A stretch of 64,000 nucleotides of DNA from Bradyrhizobium sp. RP6. Lineage in GTDB: Bacteria; Pseudomonadota; Alphaproteobacteria; Rhizobiales; Xanthobacteraceae. The notes below the pieces were generated by a model. That model saw only the letters and a program-made list of their open reading frames with translations. It was not told the DNA's origin and made no database searches. Where the stretch lies: NCBI RefSeq assembly GCF_003837805.1, contig NZ_RQIT01000015.1, positions 62,001 through 126,000 of the forward strand. Reading direction: 5' to 3'. The position numbers and the translations under genes are program-made. Of the stretch, positions 1 to 8,878 are shown one piece after another (position 1 is the stretch's first letter; every line of letters starts with the position of its first letter).

Positions 1-389
1 CCCCGACCGATGCCGAAATGCGAGACCTGAAATTCGCGTTCCGGGTGGCAAAACACGTCAAGTCCAACACCATCATCTACGCCAGGGATCTCGCCACCGT
101 CGGCATCGGCGCGGGCCAGATGAGCCGGGTGGATTCGGCGCGGATCGCGGCGCGCAAGGCGCAGGATGCAGCCAACGAGCTGAAGCTCGCCGAGCCGCTG
201 ACCAAGGGTTCGGTCGTCGCGTCGGATGCGTTCTTCCCGTTCGCTGACGGCATGCTCGCCTGTATCGAGGCCGGCGCCACCGCCGTGGTGCAGCCCGGCG
301 GCTCGATGCGCGACGACGAGGTGATCAAGGCTGCAGACGAGCACGGCATCGCCATGGTGTTCACGGGCACGCGGCACTTCCGGCACTGA
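1..389 (+). CDS. purH: Bifunctional AICAR formyltransferase / IMP cyclohydrolase, C-terminal part
   Basis: Only the C-terminal roughly 128 residues are present because the window begins inside the gene; the frame is open from base 3. The visible part belongs to the AICAR transformylase domain, which formylates AICAR with 10-formyl-tetrahydrofolate before ring closure to IMP in purine synthesis. Family signatures seen are GIGAGQMSRVDSA, SDAFFPFADG and the ending MVFTGTRHFRH, which is the normal PurH C-terminus, so the 3' end is intact. A short palindromic repeat follows the stop codon. Confidence 0.95.
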   Translation, partial: PTDAEMRDLKFAFRVAKHVKSNTIIYARDLATVGIGAGQMSRVDSARIAARKAQDAANELKLAEPLTKGSVVASDAFFPFADGMLACIEAGATAVVQPGGSMRDDEVIKAADEHGIAMVFTGTRHFRH

Positions 390-396
390 CGTCGCT

Positions 397-435
397 GTCG
401 TTCCCGGGGCGCGCGGAGCGATGCCCCGGAATGAC
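397..435. repeat. Short family A palindromic repeat
   Basis: A short palindrome (GTCGTTCCCGGGGCGCGC ... GCCCCGGAATGAC) directly behind purH. It shares its two ends with the longer family A repeats at 5088, 19226, 31175, 40375, 41672 and 42723. It lies between the convergent purH and MFS genes and may act as a transcription end or a structured RNA tail. Confidence 0.6.
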
Positions 436-445
436 GGTGGTGCAG

Positions 446-1831
446 CTATTGCCGCACCCGCACCAGCAGCCCCAGTCCTGCAACGAAGAACACCACCAGC
501 ACGGCCATGCCGGCCTTCTGGCTTGCGGTCACGGCGGTGATCATGCCGATCAAGAGCGGGCCGACGAAGGATGTCACCTTCCCGGTCAATGCGAACAGGC
601 CGAAATACTGCGCGATGCGATCCTTCGGTGCGAGGCGGATCAGCAATGTGCGGGAGGCGGCCTGGAGCGGACCGCCGGCTGCGCCGATCAAGCAGCCCAG
701 CACGAGATAGGCGCGCTCCGCCGCGCTCCAGAACAGGGGAGCGCCTGCTTGCGGCGGTGCGACCTTGACGAACAGGACACTGTCCTTGTCGACCAGAAGG
801 ATCGCGGCAACCGAGAGCAGCAGGACCAGCAGACTTCCGGCGATCACGCGCTTCGGCCCGAGACGATCGTCGAGCTTGCCGCCGAGCCATGCGCCGAACG
901 CGCCGGCGATCGCGAGCATGATGCCGAAGGTGCCGATCTGGATCGTGTGCCAGCCGAACGTACCGGCGGCATAGATGCCGCCAAACGCGAACAGCGACAC
1001 CAGACCATCGGTGTAGATCATGTTGGCGAGCAGGAATGCCGCGAGCGACTTCTGCTTGGGCAGGCCGTTGATCGATCGCTTCAGCTCGGACAACCCTTCG
1101 CGCAGCGCCTCGCGCAACGGGCGCTTCGCCGGATAATCCGGCGTGAACAGGAACATCGGCATGACGAAGATGATGAACCATAGCCCGGTCAACGGCCCGG
1201 CAGCGCGGTCGCCCTGATGAGTCACGGGATCGAGCCCGAACGACGGCGTGAAGCCGAGCAACGTGCGACCGGTCTCGGGATTGGCGGCGAGGAAACCGAG
1301 CACGACGATCAGGCTGACGATGCCGCCGACGTAGCCGGTAGCCCAGCCGGTGCCGGAGAGCCGGCCGATGCGCTCCGGCGGCACCAGGGTCGGCATCATC
1401 GCGTTGTTGAAGAGGGTGGCGAACTCCGCACCGACGCTGGCGAGCGCGACCGCGGTGAGCAGCAACGGAATGATGGCGTCATCGCCGGGCTTGCCGATCC
1501 ACAGCGTGCAGGATGCCACCACCAGCACCGCGCCGAATCCTGCAATCCATGGTTTCCTGCGGCCAGCCGCGTCGGCGATGGCCCCCAGCACCGGTGACAG
1601 CAGCGCGATCGCAAGGCCTGCGGCGGCCATCGCAAAACCCCACAACGACTGGCCGGTGGCGGGATTTGGCGCAACGCTGGTCGCGAAATAGGGGGCAAAC
1701 ACGAAGGTCGTGATCAGCGTGAAATAAGGCTGCGCGGCCCAGTCGAAGAAGATCCAGCTGACGACGGCGGCGCGCGGCGGATAGGTCCGCTGCGCGCCGG
1801 CCATACGCACATCGGGGGCAATCGTCGTCAT
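446..1831 (-). CDS. MFS transporter, UMF1/Atg22-like family
   Basis: A 461-residue polytopic membrane protein with about 12 hydrophobic segments. The N-terminus (WIFFDWAAQPYFTLITTF) and the loop GAIADAAGRRKPWI after the third segment look like the UMF1/Atg22-like branch of the major facilitator superfamily, whose members export amino acids or other small solutes. The substrate cannot be told from sequence. The ATG at 1831 was chosen over an upstream start at 1963 because the extra 44 residues are hydrophilic, unlike the family, and would run into the divergent ggt gene starting at 1933. It converges with purH. Confidence 0.8.
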   Translation of the reverse strand: MTTIAPDVRMAGAQRTYPPRAAVVSWIFFDWAAQPYFTLITTFVFAPYFATSVAPNPATGQSLWGFAMAAAGLAIALLSPVLGAIADAAGRRKPWIAGFGAVLVVASCTLWIGKPGDDAIIPLLLTAVALASVGAEFATLFNNAMMPTLVPPERIGRLSGTGWATGYVGGIVSLIVVLGFLAANPETGRTLLGFTPSFGLDPVTHQGDRAAGPLTGLWFIIFVMPMFLFTPDYPAKRPLREALREGLSELKRSINGLPKQKSLAAFLLANMIYTDGLVSLFAFGGIYAAGTFGWHTIQIGTFGIMLAIAGAFGAWLGGKLDDRLGPKRVIAGSLLVLLLSVAAILLVDKDSVLFVKVAPPQAGAPLFWSAAERAYLVLGCLIGAAGGPLQAASRTLLIRLAPKDRIAQYFGLFALTGKVTSFVGPLLIGMITAVTASQKAGMAVLVVFFVAGLGLLVRVRQ

Positions 1832-1932
1832 CCCGCGGTCCTCATCACGAACAGTTTTGTCCCTCTTGGAGCAAACCGTATAGCATTGCAGCGAGGTGTG
1901 TGAACTGGCCCGAGGCCGCGGCGGAAGTTTTG

Positions 1933-3684
1933 ATGATGTCATCATGTTCGACACGGCGGGCATTCTTCGCCTTCATAGCCACTCTGGCGTTCAGTCTCGC
2001 TCCCGCGACCGCTCAGGATGCGCGGCGAGGCTATGTGCCGCCCGCGCGCGACACCGTGCGCGCCGTCGCCGCCGAGCACGGCATGGTGGTGGCGCAGGAG
2101 AAGTTGTCTGCGCAGGTCGGCGCCGAGATTCTGCGGCGCGGCGGCAATGCGGTGGACGCTGCGGTCGCGACCGGCTTTGCGATGGCCGTCACCTATCCCC
2201 GCGCCGGCAATATCGGCGGCGGCGGTTTCATGGTGATCCATTCCGCCGATCGCAACGAAGACATCACGATCGACTATCGCGAGACCGCACCGGCTGCGAC
2301 CACGCCACAGATTTTCCTCGGCGCCGACGGCAAGCCTGACGCGGCGAAGTCGCGGGACTCCGCGCTCGGCGTCGGCGTTCCCGGCACGGTCGCGGGCCTC
2401 GCGCTGGCATTGGACAAATACGGCTCCGGCCGGTTCACGCTGGCGCAACTGCTCGCGCCCGCCATCGCGCTTGCAAGCGATGGTTTCATCGTCAGCGACG
2501 ACATCGCCGATACGCTGCCGGGCTGGCACAGGCGGCTGGCACGCTGGCCCTCCTCGGCCAAGATCTTCTCGCGGCCTGATGGCGCGCCGCTGGGCGAAGG
2601 CGACCGGCTGGTGCAGGGCGACCTCGCCGAAACGCTGTCGGCCGTCGCCGCACAGGGGCCGCGCGGCTTCTACGAGGGGGAGGTCGCCGAGAAACTCGCC
2701 AAGGCCGTGACCGATGCCGGCGGCATCATGACGCCGGCCGACCTCAAGGTCTATCAGCCGGTCATCCGCGCGCCGGTGCGCGGCACTTATCGCGGCTATG
2801 ACATCGTTTCGATGCCGCTGCCGTCGTCCGGAGGCGTGGTGCTGATCGAGACGCTCAACATCCTCGAAGGCTTTCAGCTTGCCGATCTGAAGCAGGGATC
2901 GCCGGCATCGCTGCATCTGCTGATCGAGGCCATGAAACGCGCCTATGCCGATCGCGCGCGCTATCTCGGCGATCCCGCCTTCGTCAACGCCCCGATCGAG
3001 ACGCTCATCGCGAAGGATTACGCCGCCAGGCTGCGCGCGGGCATTTCCGCCGAACGCGCCACGCCGTCGAGGGAGCTCGTGTCCGCTTCTGCCGTACCGC
3101 GTGAGGGCAGCAACACGACGCATTTTTCCGTCGTCGATGCCCGCGGCAACGCGGTCAGCAACACTTATACGCTGAACTTCAGCTATGGCGTCGGCCTCGT
3201 CGCCGGCGGCACCGGCGTGCTGCTCAATAACGAGCTCGACGATTTCACCGCGGCGGTCGGGGCCTCCAATGCCTATGGCCTCGTCGGTTTCGAGGCAAAC
3301 CTGCCTGGTCCCGGCAAACGGCCGCTCTCGTCGATGTCGCCGACCATCGTGCTGAAGGACGGCAAGCCGGTGCTGGTGACGGGCTCGCCCGGCGGCAGCC
3401 GCATCATCTCGACGGTGCTCCAGGTGATCGTGAACGTTCTCGACTACAAGATGGATGTTGCGGCCGCCGTCGCGGCGCCGCGGCTGCATCACCAATGGTT
3501 ACCGGATGAGGTGCGCGTCGAGCGCGGCTTTCCCGACGACGTGCTGCTCGCACTGAAGGCCATGGGCCACCCCGTCGTCGAGCCGATGGGGCAGACATCG
3601 GCGAATTCGATTCTCGCGACGCCGAACGGATTGCTTGGCGCGGCAGATCTGCGGACGCGCGGTGCGGAAGCGGCGGGGCAGTAG
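1933..3684 (+). CDS. ggt: Gamma-glutamyltransferase (glutathione hydrolase)
   Basis: A 583-residue N-terminal nucleophile hydrolase that cleaves the gamma-glutamyl bond of glutathione and related peptides in the periplasm. A signal peptide is clear (about residues 1-28, ending APATAQ). The self-processing site and nucleophile are at Thr395 in NTTHFSVVD, the start of the small subunit; NIGGGGFMVIHSA and PLSSMSPTIVLKDGKP are further family motifs. Two ATG codons sit at 1933 and 1936, both compatible with the signal peptide. It is divergent from the MFS gene with about 100 bases between starts. Confidence 0.93.
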   Translation: MMSSCSTRRAFFAFIATLAFSLAPATAQDARRGYVPPARDTVRAVAAEHGMVVAQEKLSAQVGAEILRRGGNAVDAAVATGFAMAVTYPRAGNIGGGGFMVIHSADRNEDITIDYRETAPAATTPQIFLGADGKPDAAKSRDSALGVGVPGTVAGLALALDKYGSGRFTLAQLLAPAIALASDGFIVSDDIADTLPGWHRRLARWPSSAKIFSRPDGAPLGEGDRLVQGDLAETLSAVAAQGPRGFYEGEVAEKLAKAVTDAGGIMTPADLKVYQPVIRAPVRGTYRGYDIVSMPLPSSGGVVLIETLNILEGFQLADLKQGSPASLHLLIEAMKRAYADRARYLGDPAFVNAPIETLIAKDYAARLRAGISAERATPSRELVSASAVPREGSNTTHFSVVDARGNAVSNTYTLNFSYGVGLVAGGTGVLLNNELDDFTAAVGASNAYGLVGFEANLPGPGKRPLSSMSPTIVLKDGKPVLVTGSPGGSRIISTVLQVIVNVLDYKMDVAAAVAAPRLHHQWLPDEVRVERGFPDDVLLALKAMGHPVVEPMGQTSANSILATPNGLLGAADLRTRGAEAAGQ

Positions 3685-3780
3685 CCCGCTCTCTGCATGG
3701 CACGGCAGCGCGCCCCGGCTTGCGCAGGCCGGCGTGCGTGTTACCACCGCCCGGCCAAAGCAATTGCCAAGGAAACGCAC

Positions 3781-5076
3781 ATGACCACTGCCGATCCGAG
3801 CCAGCGCATCGAACGCGCCGCGATCGAGGACACCAGCCTGCTCGCCTTCTATCGCGACATGAACGCGCCGGAGCGGCGGACGTTCTGGGCCTGCGCGGCA
3901 GGCTGGGCGCTCGACGGCATGGACTTCATGATCTACCCACTGGTGATCGGCACCATCATTGCCCTGTGGAAGGTCGATGCGGCCTCGGCCGGCCTTGCCG
4001 GCACCGTGACGCTGCTCGCCTCCGCCATCGGCGGCTGGCTCGGCGGCTATCTCTCCGATCATATCGGGCGTGTCAGGACGCTCCAGATCACCATCATCTG
4101 GTTCTCGTTCTTCTCGCTGGTCTGCGCCGTCGTGCAGAATTTCGATCAGCTCCTGATCGCACGTGCCGTGCTCGGTCTCGGCTTCGGCGGTGAATGGGCG
4201 GCTGGCGCCGTGCTGATGGGCGAGGCGATCCGGCCTCAGTATCGTGGGCGCGCGGTGGGCTCGGTCCAATCGGGCTGGGCGGTCGGCTGGGGCCTCGCGG
4301 TGCTGTCGCAGGCGATCCTGTTCTCGCTACTGCCCCCGGAGATGGCCTGGCGCTGGATGTTCGTGATCGGTGCGCTGCCGGCACTTCTGGTGTTCTACAT
4401 CCGCCGCTCTGTCACCGAGCCGGAGATCGCAGCCGAGGCCCGCGCCAGGCACGCAGAAACGGGCAGTCATCCGAAGCTCTGGGAGATCTTCGCCTTCCCG
4501 ATCGTGAAGACCACGGTGCTTGCGTCGCTGATGGCGACAGGCTGCCAGGGCGGCTACTACGCCGTCACCTTCTGGGTCCCGCAATTCCTGACCAAGGAAC
4601 GGCACCTGTCGATCGTCGGATCGACCGGCTATCTTGCGACCCTGATCATCGGCTCCTTCATCGGTTATCTCGTGGGCGCGTGGCTCGCCGACCGGATCGG
4701 GCGGCGCAATCTGTTCCTGATCTTCTCGCTCGGAGCCATGGCGGTGGTGCTTCTCTACACGCAGCTGCCGCTGACCAACGAGATCCTCTGGATACTCGGT
4801 TTCCCGCTCGGCTTCTTCGCCTCGGGCTATTTTTCCGGGATCGGCGCGTTCCTGACCGAGCTCTACCCGACGCGGCTGCGCGGCTCGGGCCAGGGCTTCT
4901 GCTACAATTTCGGCCGCGGCATCGGCGCGCTGTTTCCATTCCTCGTCGGCGCGCTGTCGGCGACGACGTCGCTCGCGAATGCGATCGCGATCTTCGCGGT
5001 GGTGGCTTACGCGGTCTTCTTCATCGCCGCCTTCGCGCTGCCGGAGACGCGCGGGCGCGTGCTGTACGCCGATTGA
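3781..5076 (+). CDS. MFS transporter, metabolite:proton symporter type
   Basis: A 431-residue major facilitator protein with 12 predicted membrane segments. The opening WALDGMDFMIYPLVIG, the loop GGYLSDHIGRVRT and the ending FALPETRGRVL resemble the SHS/AAHS branches that import carboxylates or aromatic acids with protons; the substrate is not determinable. The ATG at 3781 has an AAGGAAA ribosome site seven bases upstream; the frame is open further upstream but without a better start. It follows ggt by 96 bases, so co-transcription is possible, which would pair a periplasmic peptidase with a transporter; that link is inference. Confidence 0.82.
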   Translation: MTTADPSQRIERAAIEDTSLLAFYRDMNAPERRTFWACAAGWALDGMDFMIYPLVIGTIIALWKVDAASAGLAGTVTLLASAIGGWLGGYLSDHIGRVRTLQITIIWFSFFSLVCAVVQNFDQLLIARAVLGLGFGGEWAAGAVLMGEAIRPQYRGRAVGSVQSGWAVGWGLAVLSQAILFSLLPPEMAWRWMFVIGALPALLVFYIRRSVTEPEIAAEARARHAETGSHPKLWEIFAFPIVKTTVLASLMATGCQGGYYAVTFWVPQFLTKERHLSIVGSTGYLATLIIGSFIGYLVGAWLADRIGRRNLFLIFSLGAMAVVLLYTQLPLTNEILWILGFPLGFFASGYFSGIGAFLTELYPTRLRGSGQGFCYNFGRGIGALFPFLVGALSATTSLANAIAIFAVVAYAVFFIAAFALPETRGRVLYAD

Positions 5077-5087
5077 TATTCGAATGT

Positions 5088-5175
5088 AATCCCGGGGCGA
5101 TGCGAAGCATCGAACCCGGGATCTCCCGCCACAATCTCGAGATTCCGGGTTCGCCCTCGGGCGCCCCGGAATGAC
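5088..5175. repeat. Family A palindromic repeat
   Basis: A composite inverted repeat of about 88 bases between the convergent MFS and GST genes. The left arm has CCCGGGGCGATGCGAAGC and AACCCGGGATCTC; the right arm has GAGATTCCGGGTTCG and GCGCCCCGGAATGAC. It could fold into a long hairpin serving both flanking genes. Confidence 0.75.
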
Positions 5176-5185
5176 TGTGACGAAA

Positions 5186-5852
5186 CTACCTTCCGACCTG
5201 ATACGGCCCGCCCTTTTCCAGCGCGCGCGCATAGGCCGGCCGGGCGTGGATGCGCTCCAGGAACGCCATCGCCTTGGGGTGGCCCTGCTCGAGCCCGCCG
5301 CGCGCTTGGGCTGCTTCCAGCGGAAAGCTCATCTGGATGTCGGCCGCGGTGAACTCGCTGCCGGCGAACCACTCGCTCTTGGCAAGCTCGTCTTCCCAGT
5401 AGTCCATGTGCTGCTTGAGCTGCGGATTGACCAGCGCGGTCAGCGCCTGGTTGCACACCTTGCGCACCAGCGGGCGCAGCAATGCCGGCGCGCGTTTCGG
5501 CATCAGCGTGAACAGCAGCTTGAGCAGCAGCGGCTGCATCGCGGATCCTTCCGCATAGTGCAGCCAATAGGTGTACCGCAGCCGCTCCGGCGTGTTCGCC
5601 GGCGGGATCAGCCGGCCGTTGGCCGTAGGTCGCGACGAGATATTCGATGATCGCGCCTGACTCGGCGATGGTGTTGCCATTGTCGGTGATGACGGGCGAC
5701 TTGCCGAGCGGATGGATGGCGTGCAGCTCCTTCGGCGCGCGCATGTCCGGCTGGCGCTGATAGCGCACGATCTCGTAAGGAACGCCCAGCTCCTCGAGCA
5801 GCCACAGCACGCGCTGCGAGCGGGAATTGTTGAGGTGGTGAACGGTCAGCAT
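5186..5852 (-). pseudogene. Glutathione S-transferase family protein, single-base frameshift
   Basis: The thioredoxin-like N-terminal domain reads in one frame from the ATG at 5852 (MLTVHHLNNSRSQRVLWLLE ... IAESGAIIEYLVATYG). The all-helical C-terminal domain continues in another frame (NGRLIPPANTPERLRYTYWL ... ARALEKGGPYQVGR) to the stop at 5186. The switch lies at about 5618-5624; dropping one G of the plus-strand TTGGCC there restores an uninterrupted GST of about 221 residues. The span of 667 bases is 3n+1, as expected for one added base. Either the gene is freshly broken or this is a sequencing error; both domains look otherwise intact. GSTs of this type conjugate glutathione to electrophiles in the cytoplasm. 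Confidence 0.85.
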
Positions 5853-5943
5853 CGCGGGGTCCTCAGGGCTAGGCGCGGTCGATCGGCCGCGCCGTTCGTG
5901 CCAGCCCGGGAACACAATGTCGAGCCATCGGCGCGGATATTTT

Positions 5944-5980
5944 CACCCGGGTGTATTGACGGGCATAATTTACCCGGGTA
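5944..5980. promoter_or_regulatory. Paired ACCCGGGT palindromes between divergent genes
   Basis: Two perfect 10-base palindromes, CACCCGGGTG at 5944-5953 and TACCCGGGTA at 5971-5980, have centres 27 bases apart in an AT-richer gap between the GST gene (minus) and the DUF2239 gene (plus). The downstream copy ends 22 bases before the DUF2239 start. Two identical cores on nearly the same helix face suggest a repressor or activator operator; the regulator is not identified. Confidence 0.55.
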
Positions 5981-6002
5981 TTAAACGCCCAACGCGATCA
6001 AT

Positions 6003-6599
6003 ATGGCAATGATTCCAATGCAGAGGATTTTCACCGCCTTCCAAGGGCAGCGTCGCCTGGTGTCCGGCGCGGCGGGAGAGGTCGCACTGGTCGTCAAGCG
6101 GGTGGCGGCGCGGCCGGACGAGCCGATCATCATCTTCGAGGACGCAACGGGCCGGCCGATCGACTTCGACCTGCGCGGCGGCGATCGCGAGGTGCTGGCG
6201 CGGCTGACCAAGCTTGTCCCGCCCCCGGTCGAGGAAACCGCGCCTCCGAGTGAACCGCGCGGTCGCGGCCGGCCGAAGCTCGGCGTGGTCGCGCGCGAGG
6301 TGACGTTGCTGCCGCGGCACTGGGAGTGGCTCAATGCGCAGGCGGGCGGCGCCTCGGTCGCGCTGCGCAAGCTCGTCGACGAGGCCAGGCGCGTCAGCGG
6401 CGCCAAGGACCGCGAGCGCCAGGCGCGCGATGCGGCCTATCACTTCATGTCGACCATGGCCGGCAATCTGCCGCAGTTCGAGGAGGCCTCGCGCGCGCTG
6501 TTCGCGGACGACCGGCGGCGCTTCACCGGACTGATCGCGGACTGGCCGACCGACATCCGCGACCACATCGTCAAGCTCGCCTACAGCGACCGCGCTTAA
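6003..6599 (+). CDS. DUF2239 family protein
   Basis: A 198-residue soluble protein matching, by recall, the DUF2239 family of unknown function. Features are an N-terminal region with FTAFQGQRRLVSGAAG and IIIFEDATGRPIDFDLRGG, a linker GRGRPKLGVVAREVTLLPRHWEWL that resembles a short DNA- or protein-binding segment, and a helical C-terminal part ending DWPTDIRDHIVKLAY. No signal peptide or membrane segment is seen. It is divergent from the frameshifted GST and has the double palindrome upstream. The ATG at 6003 is followed by another in-frame ATG at 6009, so the exact start is uncertain by a few residues. Confidence 0.75.
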   Translation: MAMIPMQRIFTAFQGQRRLVSGAAGEVALVVKRVAARPDEPIIIFEDATGRPIDFDLRGGDREVLARLTKLVPPPVEETAPPSEPRGRGRPKLGVVAREVTLLPRHWEWLNAQAGGASVALRKLVDEARRVSGAKDRERQARDAAYHFMSTMAGNLPQFEEASRALFADDRRRFTGLIADWPTDIRDHIVKLAYSDRA

Positions 6600-6687
6600 A
6601 CCGCGCACCGCTCCTCACAACTCCATCGACGGCCGGGCCGCGCATTGCGCGGCAACGGCTTCGCACGCCCTGATGAAAGGCCGATCC

Positions 6688-8037
6688 ATGTCCGCCCCAA
6701 AACCGCTCTGGACCACATTCCTCCGCTTCCTCGCACCCCTGATGCTGAGCAACGCGCTGCAATCGCTGTTCGGTACCGTCAGCAACGTCTATCTCGGCCA
6801 GATGATCGGCGTCGACGCGCTCGCCGCGGTCTCGGCGTTCTTCCCGGTGATGTTCTTCCTGTTCGCCTTCGTCATGGGCCTCAGCACCGGCGCCACCGTG
6901 CTGATCGGCCAGGCCTTCGGCGCCGGCGAGCGCGGCAGCATCAAGATCGTTGTGGGCACGACGCTCGCAGTCGGTCTCTTGCTGTCGGTCTCCGTTGCGC
7001 TGGTCGGAGGGATCTTCAGCCGGCAATTGATGATGATGCTCGCGACTCCTGCTGACATTCTCGACCAGGCCAGTGCCTATGCGCGCATCGTGCTGCTCAC
7101 GATGCCGCTCGGCTTCGTCTTCCTGCTGATGACCGCGATGATCCGCGGCGTCGGCGACACGCTGACGCCGCTGCTGGCGTTGGCGTTGTCGACGACAATC
7201 GGCCTGATCCTGACGCCGATCCTGATCCGCGGCACGTTCGGACTGCCGGTGGCCGGTATCACCAGTCCGGCATGGGCGGCGGCAATCGCCAACGCGCTGA
7301 CGCTGATCGTGCTCGCCGTCTATTTGCTCCGGAAGAAACATGCGCTCGCGCCGGACGCGGCGTTGCTGCGTCACCTGCGGCTGAACAGCGCCGTGCTCGG
7401 AAAGGTCCTCGGCATCGGACTGCCGAGCGCCATCGGCATGGTGGCGATGGCGATCGCCGAGCTGGTGCTGCTCGGCCTCGTCAACGGCTATGGGTCCGAT
7501 GCCACAGCCGCTTATGGCGCGGTCAACCAGGTGATGGGTTACACGCAGTTCACGGCGATGTCGATTTCGATCGCGGTCTCGATCCTCGGCGCCCAGGCCG
7601 TCGGCGGCGGCGACCGGGCCCGGCTCGACGGCATCGTGCGGATGGGCCTTGCGTTCAACATCGTCCTGACCGGCGGGCTGGTGGCGCTGATCTATCTCGC
7701 GCCACGCGCGGTGCTCGGCATCTTCATCACCGACGGCGCCGTGCTGGATCTGGCGAAGGGATTCCTACACATCGCCTTGTGGAGCTCGGTGCCGTTCGGA
7801 CTCGCCACCGTGTTCTCAGGCGCGATGCGCGGGGCCGGCGTCGCGTTGACGCCGATGCTGCTGTCGATCTGCGCGATCGCTGCAATCGAGCTGCCGGCCG
7901 CAATCATCCTCAGCCACACAATCGGCCTGACCGGCGTCTGGGCCGCTTACCCAATCGTGTTCTGCGCCATGTTGATTCTGCAGATGGGCTATTACCATCT
8001 GGTGTGGCGCAAGCGGGCGATCCAGCGGCTGATCTGA
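6688..8037 (+). CDS. MATE family multidrug/metabolite efflux transporter
   Basis: A 449-residue membrane protein with 12 hydrophobic segments in two pseudo-symmetric halves. FLRFLAPLMLSNALQSLFG, VSNVYLGQMIG and GLSTGATVLIGQAFGAGE are typical of the MATE superfamily, which exports cationic drugs or metabolites in exchange for protons or sodium ions. The ATG at 6688 has AAAGG upstream; a second in-frame ATG at 6673 would add five residues. It is downstream of DUF2239 by 88 bases with no strong terminator between them, so partial co-expression is possible. Confidence 0.9.
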   Translation: MSAPKPLWTTFLRFLAPLMLSNALQSLFGTVSNVYLGQMIGVDALAAVSAFFPVMFFLFAFVMGLSTGATVLIGQAFGAGERGSIKIVVGTTLAVGLLLSVSVALVGGIFSRQLMMMLATPADILDQASAYARIVLLTMPLGFVFLLMTAMIRGVGDTLTPLLALALSTTIGLILTPILIRGTFGLPVAGITSPAWAAAIANALTLIVLAVYLLRKKHALAPDAALLRHLRLNSAVLGKVLGIGLPSAIGMVAMAIAELVLLGLVNGYGSDATAAYGAVNQVMGYTQFTAMSISIAVSILGAQAVGGGDRARLDGIVRMGLAFNIVLTGGLVALIYLAPRAVLGIFITDGAVLDLAKGFLHIALWSSVPFGLATVFSGAMRGAGVALTPMLLSICAIAAIELPAAIILSHTIGLTGVWAAYPIVFCAMLILQMGYYHLVWRKRAIQRLI

Positions 8038-8134
8038 CCGTCAAAGTATTATGACCGTCATTAAACGATGGACCTGTGGCGCGGCCTGCGCCACAATGGA
8101 GGAAAATCCAACTCAGAAAGTCAGGCCAGGGAGA

Positions 8135-8755
8135 ATGATCTTGACCCGCACCGCCCCGCAATTCCTGTTCGATTTCGGCAGCCCCAACGCCTATCTCAGT
8201 CATCTGGCGATACCGGCGATCGAACAGAGGATCGGCGTCAAGTTCGAATATGTGCCGATCCTGCTCGGCGGCATCTTCAAGTCGACGAACAACAAGTCGC
8301 CGGCCGAGACGCTCGCCGGCATCAAGAACAAGCGGGAGTTCCAGCAGGTCGAGACCGAGCGCTTCGTCAAGCGCTTCCATGTCCAGCCCTATGTCTGGAA
8401 TCCGCACTTTCCCGTCAACACGCTTAACCTGATGCGCGCGGCGATCGCGGCACAGCTCGAGGGCGTGTTCGAAAAGTATGTCGAGGCCGCCTTCCACCAC
8501 ATGTGGCGCGAGCCGAAGAAGATGGACGATCCTGAAATCGCGGCGAAGGCGCTGGCGTCCTCCGGCCTCGACGCGCAAAGGCTGTTCGCCCGCGCCGGGG
8601 AACCCGAGGTGAAGGGCAAGCTGATCAAGAACACCGAGGAGGCGGTCGCCCGCGGCGCGTTCGGCTCGCCGACCTTCTTCGTCGGCAACGAGATGTTCTT
8701 CGGCAAGGAGCAGCTGCGCGAGGTCGAGGAGATGGTGCTGGAAGGGGGCGAGTAG
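8135..8755 (+). CDS. 2-hydroxychromene-2-carboxylate isomerase-like protein (DsbA/GST-kappa fold)
   Basis: A 206-residue cytoplasmic protein of the DsbA-like thioredoxin superfamily. The N-terminal FLFDFGSPNAYLSH replaces the CxxC of true DsbA with the serine-type motif of the HCCA isomerase/kappa GST branch, and GAFGSPTFFVGNEMFFG provides the cis-proline loop. Family members use glutathione to isomerise 2-hydroxychromene-2-carboxylate in naphthalene-type catabolism, but many genomic copies have unknown substrates and no catabolic neighbours are seen here. The ATG at 8135 follows a good CCAGGGAGA ribosome site. Confidence 0.8.
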   Translation: MILTRTAPQFLFDFGSPNAYLSHLAIPAIEQRIGVKFEYVPILLGGIFKSTNNKSPAETLAGIKNKREFQQVETERFVKRFHVQPYVWNPHFPVNTLNLMRAAIAAQLEGVFEKYVEAAFHHMWREPKKMDDPEIAAKALASSGLDAQRLFARAGEPEVKGKLIKNTEEAVARGAFGSPTFFVGNEMFFGKEQLREVEEMVLEGGE

Positions 8756-8843
8756 CGAATGGCGAATGGCGAGCAGTGAAAGCGTTACTCGCGTTTCGTC
8801 GCGTGCTATTCTGTTCGCTACTGTCTATTCGCCATTCGCCTCT
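8755..8843. repeat. Family E inverted repeat (GCGAATGGCGAATGG type)
   Basis: The gap behind the HCCA isomerase-like gene carries GCGAATGGCGAATGGCGAGC at the left and CTATTCGCCATTCGCC at the right, making an inverted repeat with a roughly 50-base loop. A related element sits at 17860-17916. It lies just upstream of the ketopantoate reductase-like gene. Confidence 0.55.
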
Positions 8844-8878
8844 TTCTGAAGAACAACGACAAAGACGGAGTTTGTCTC

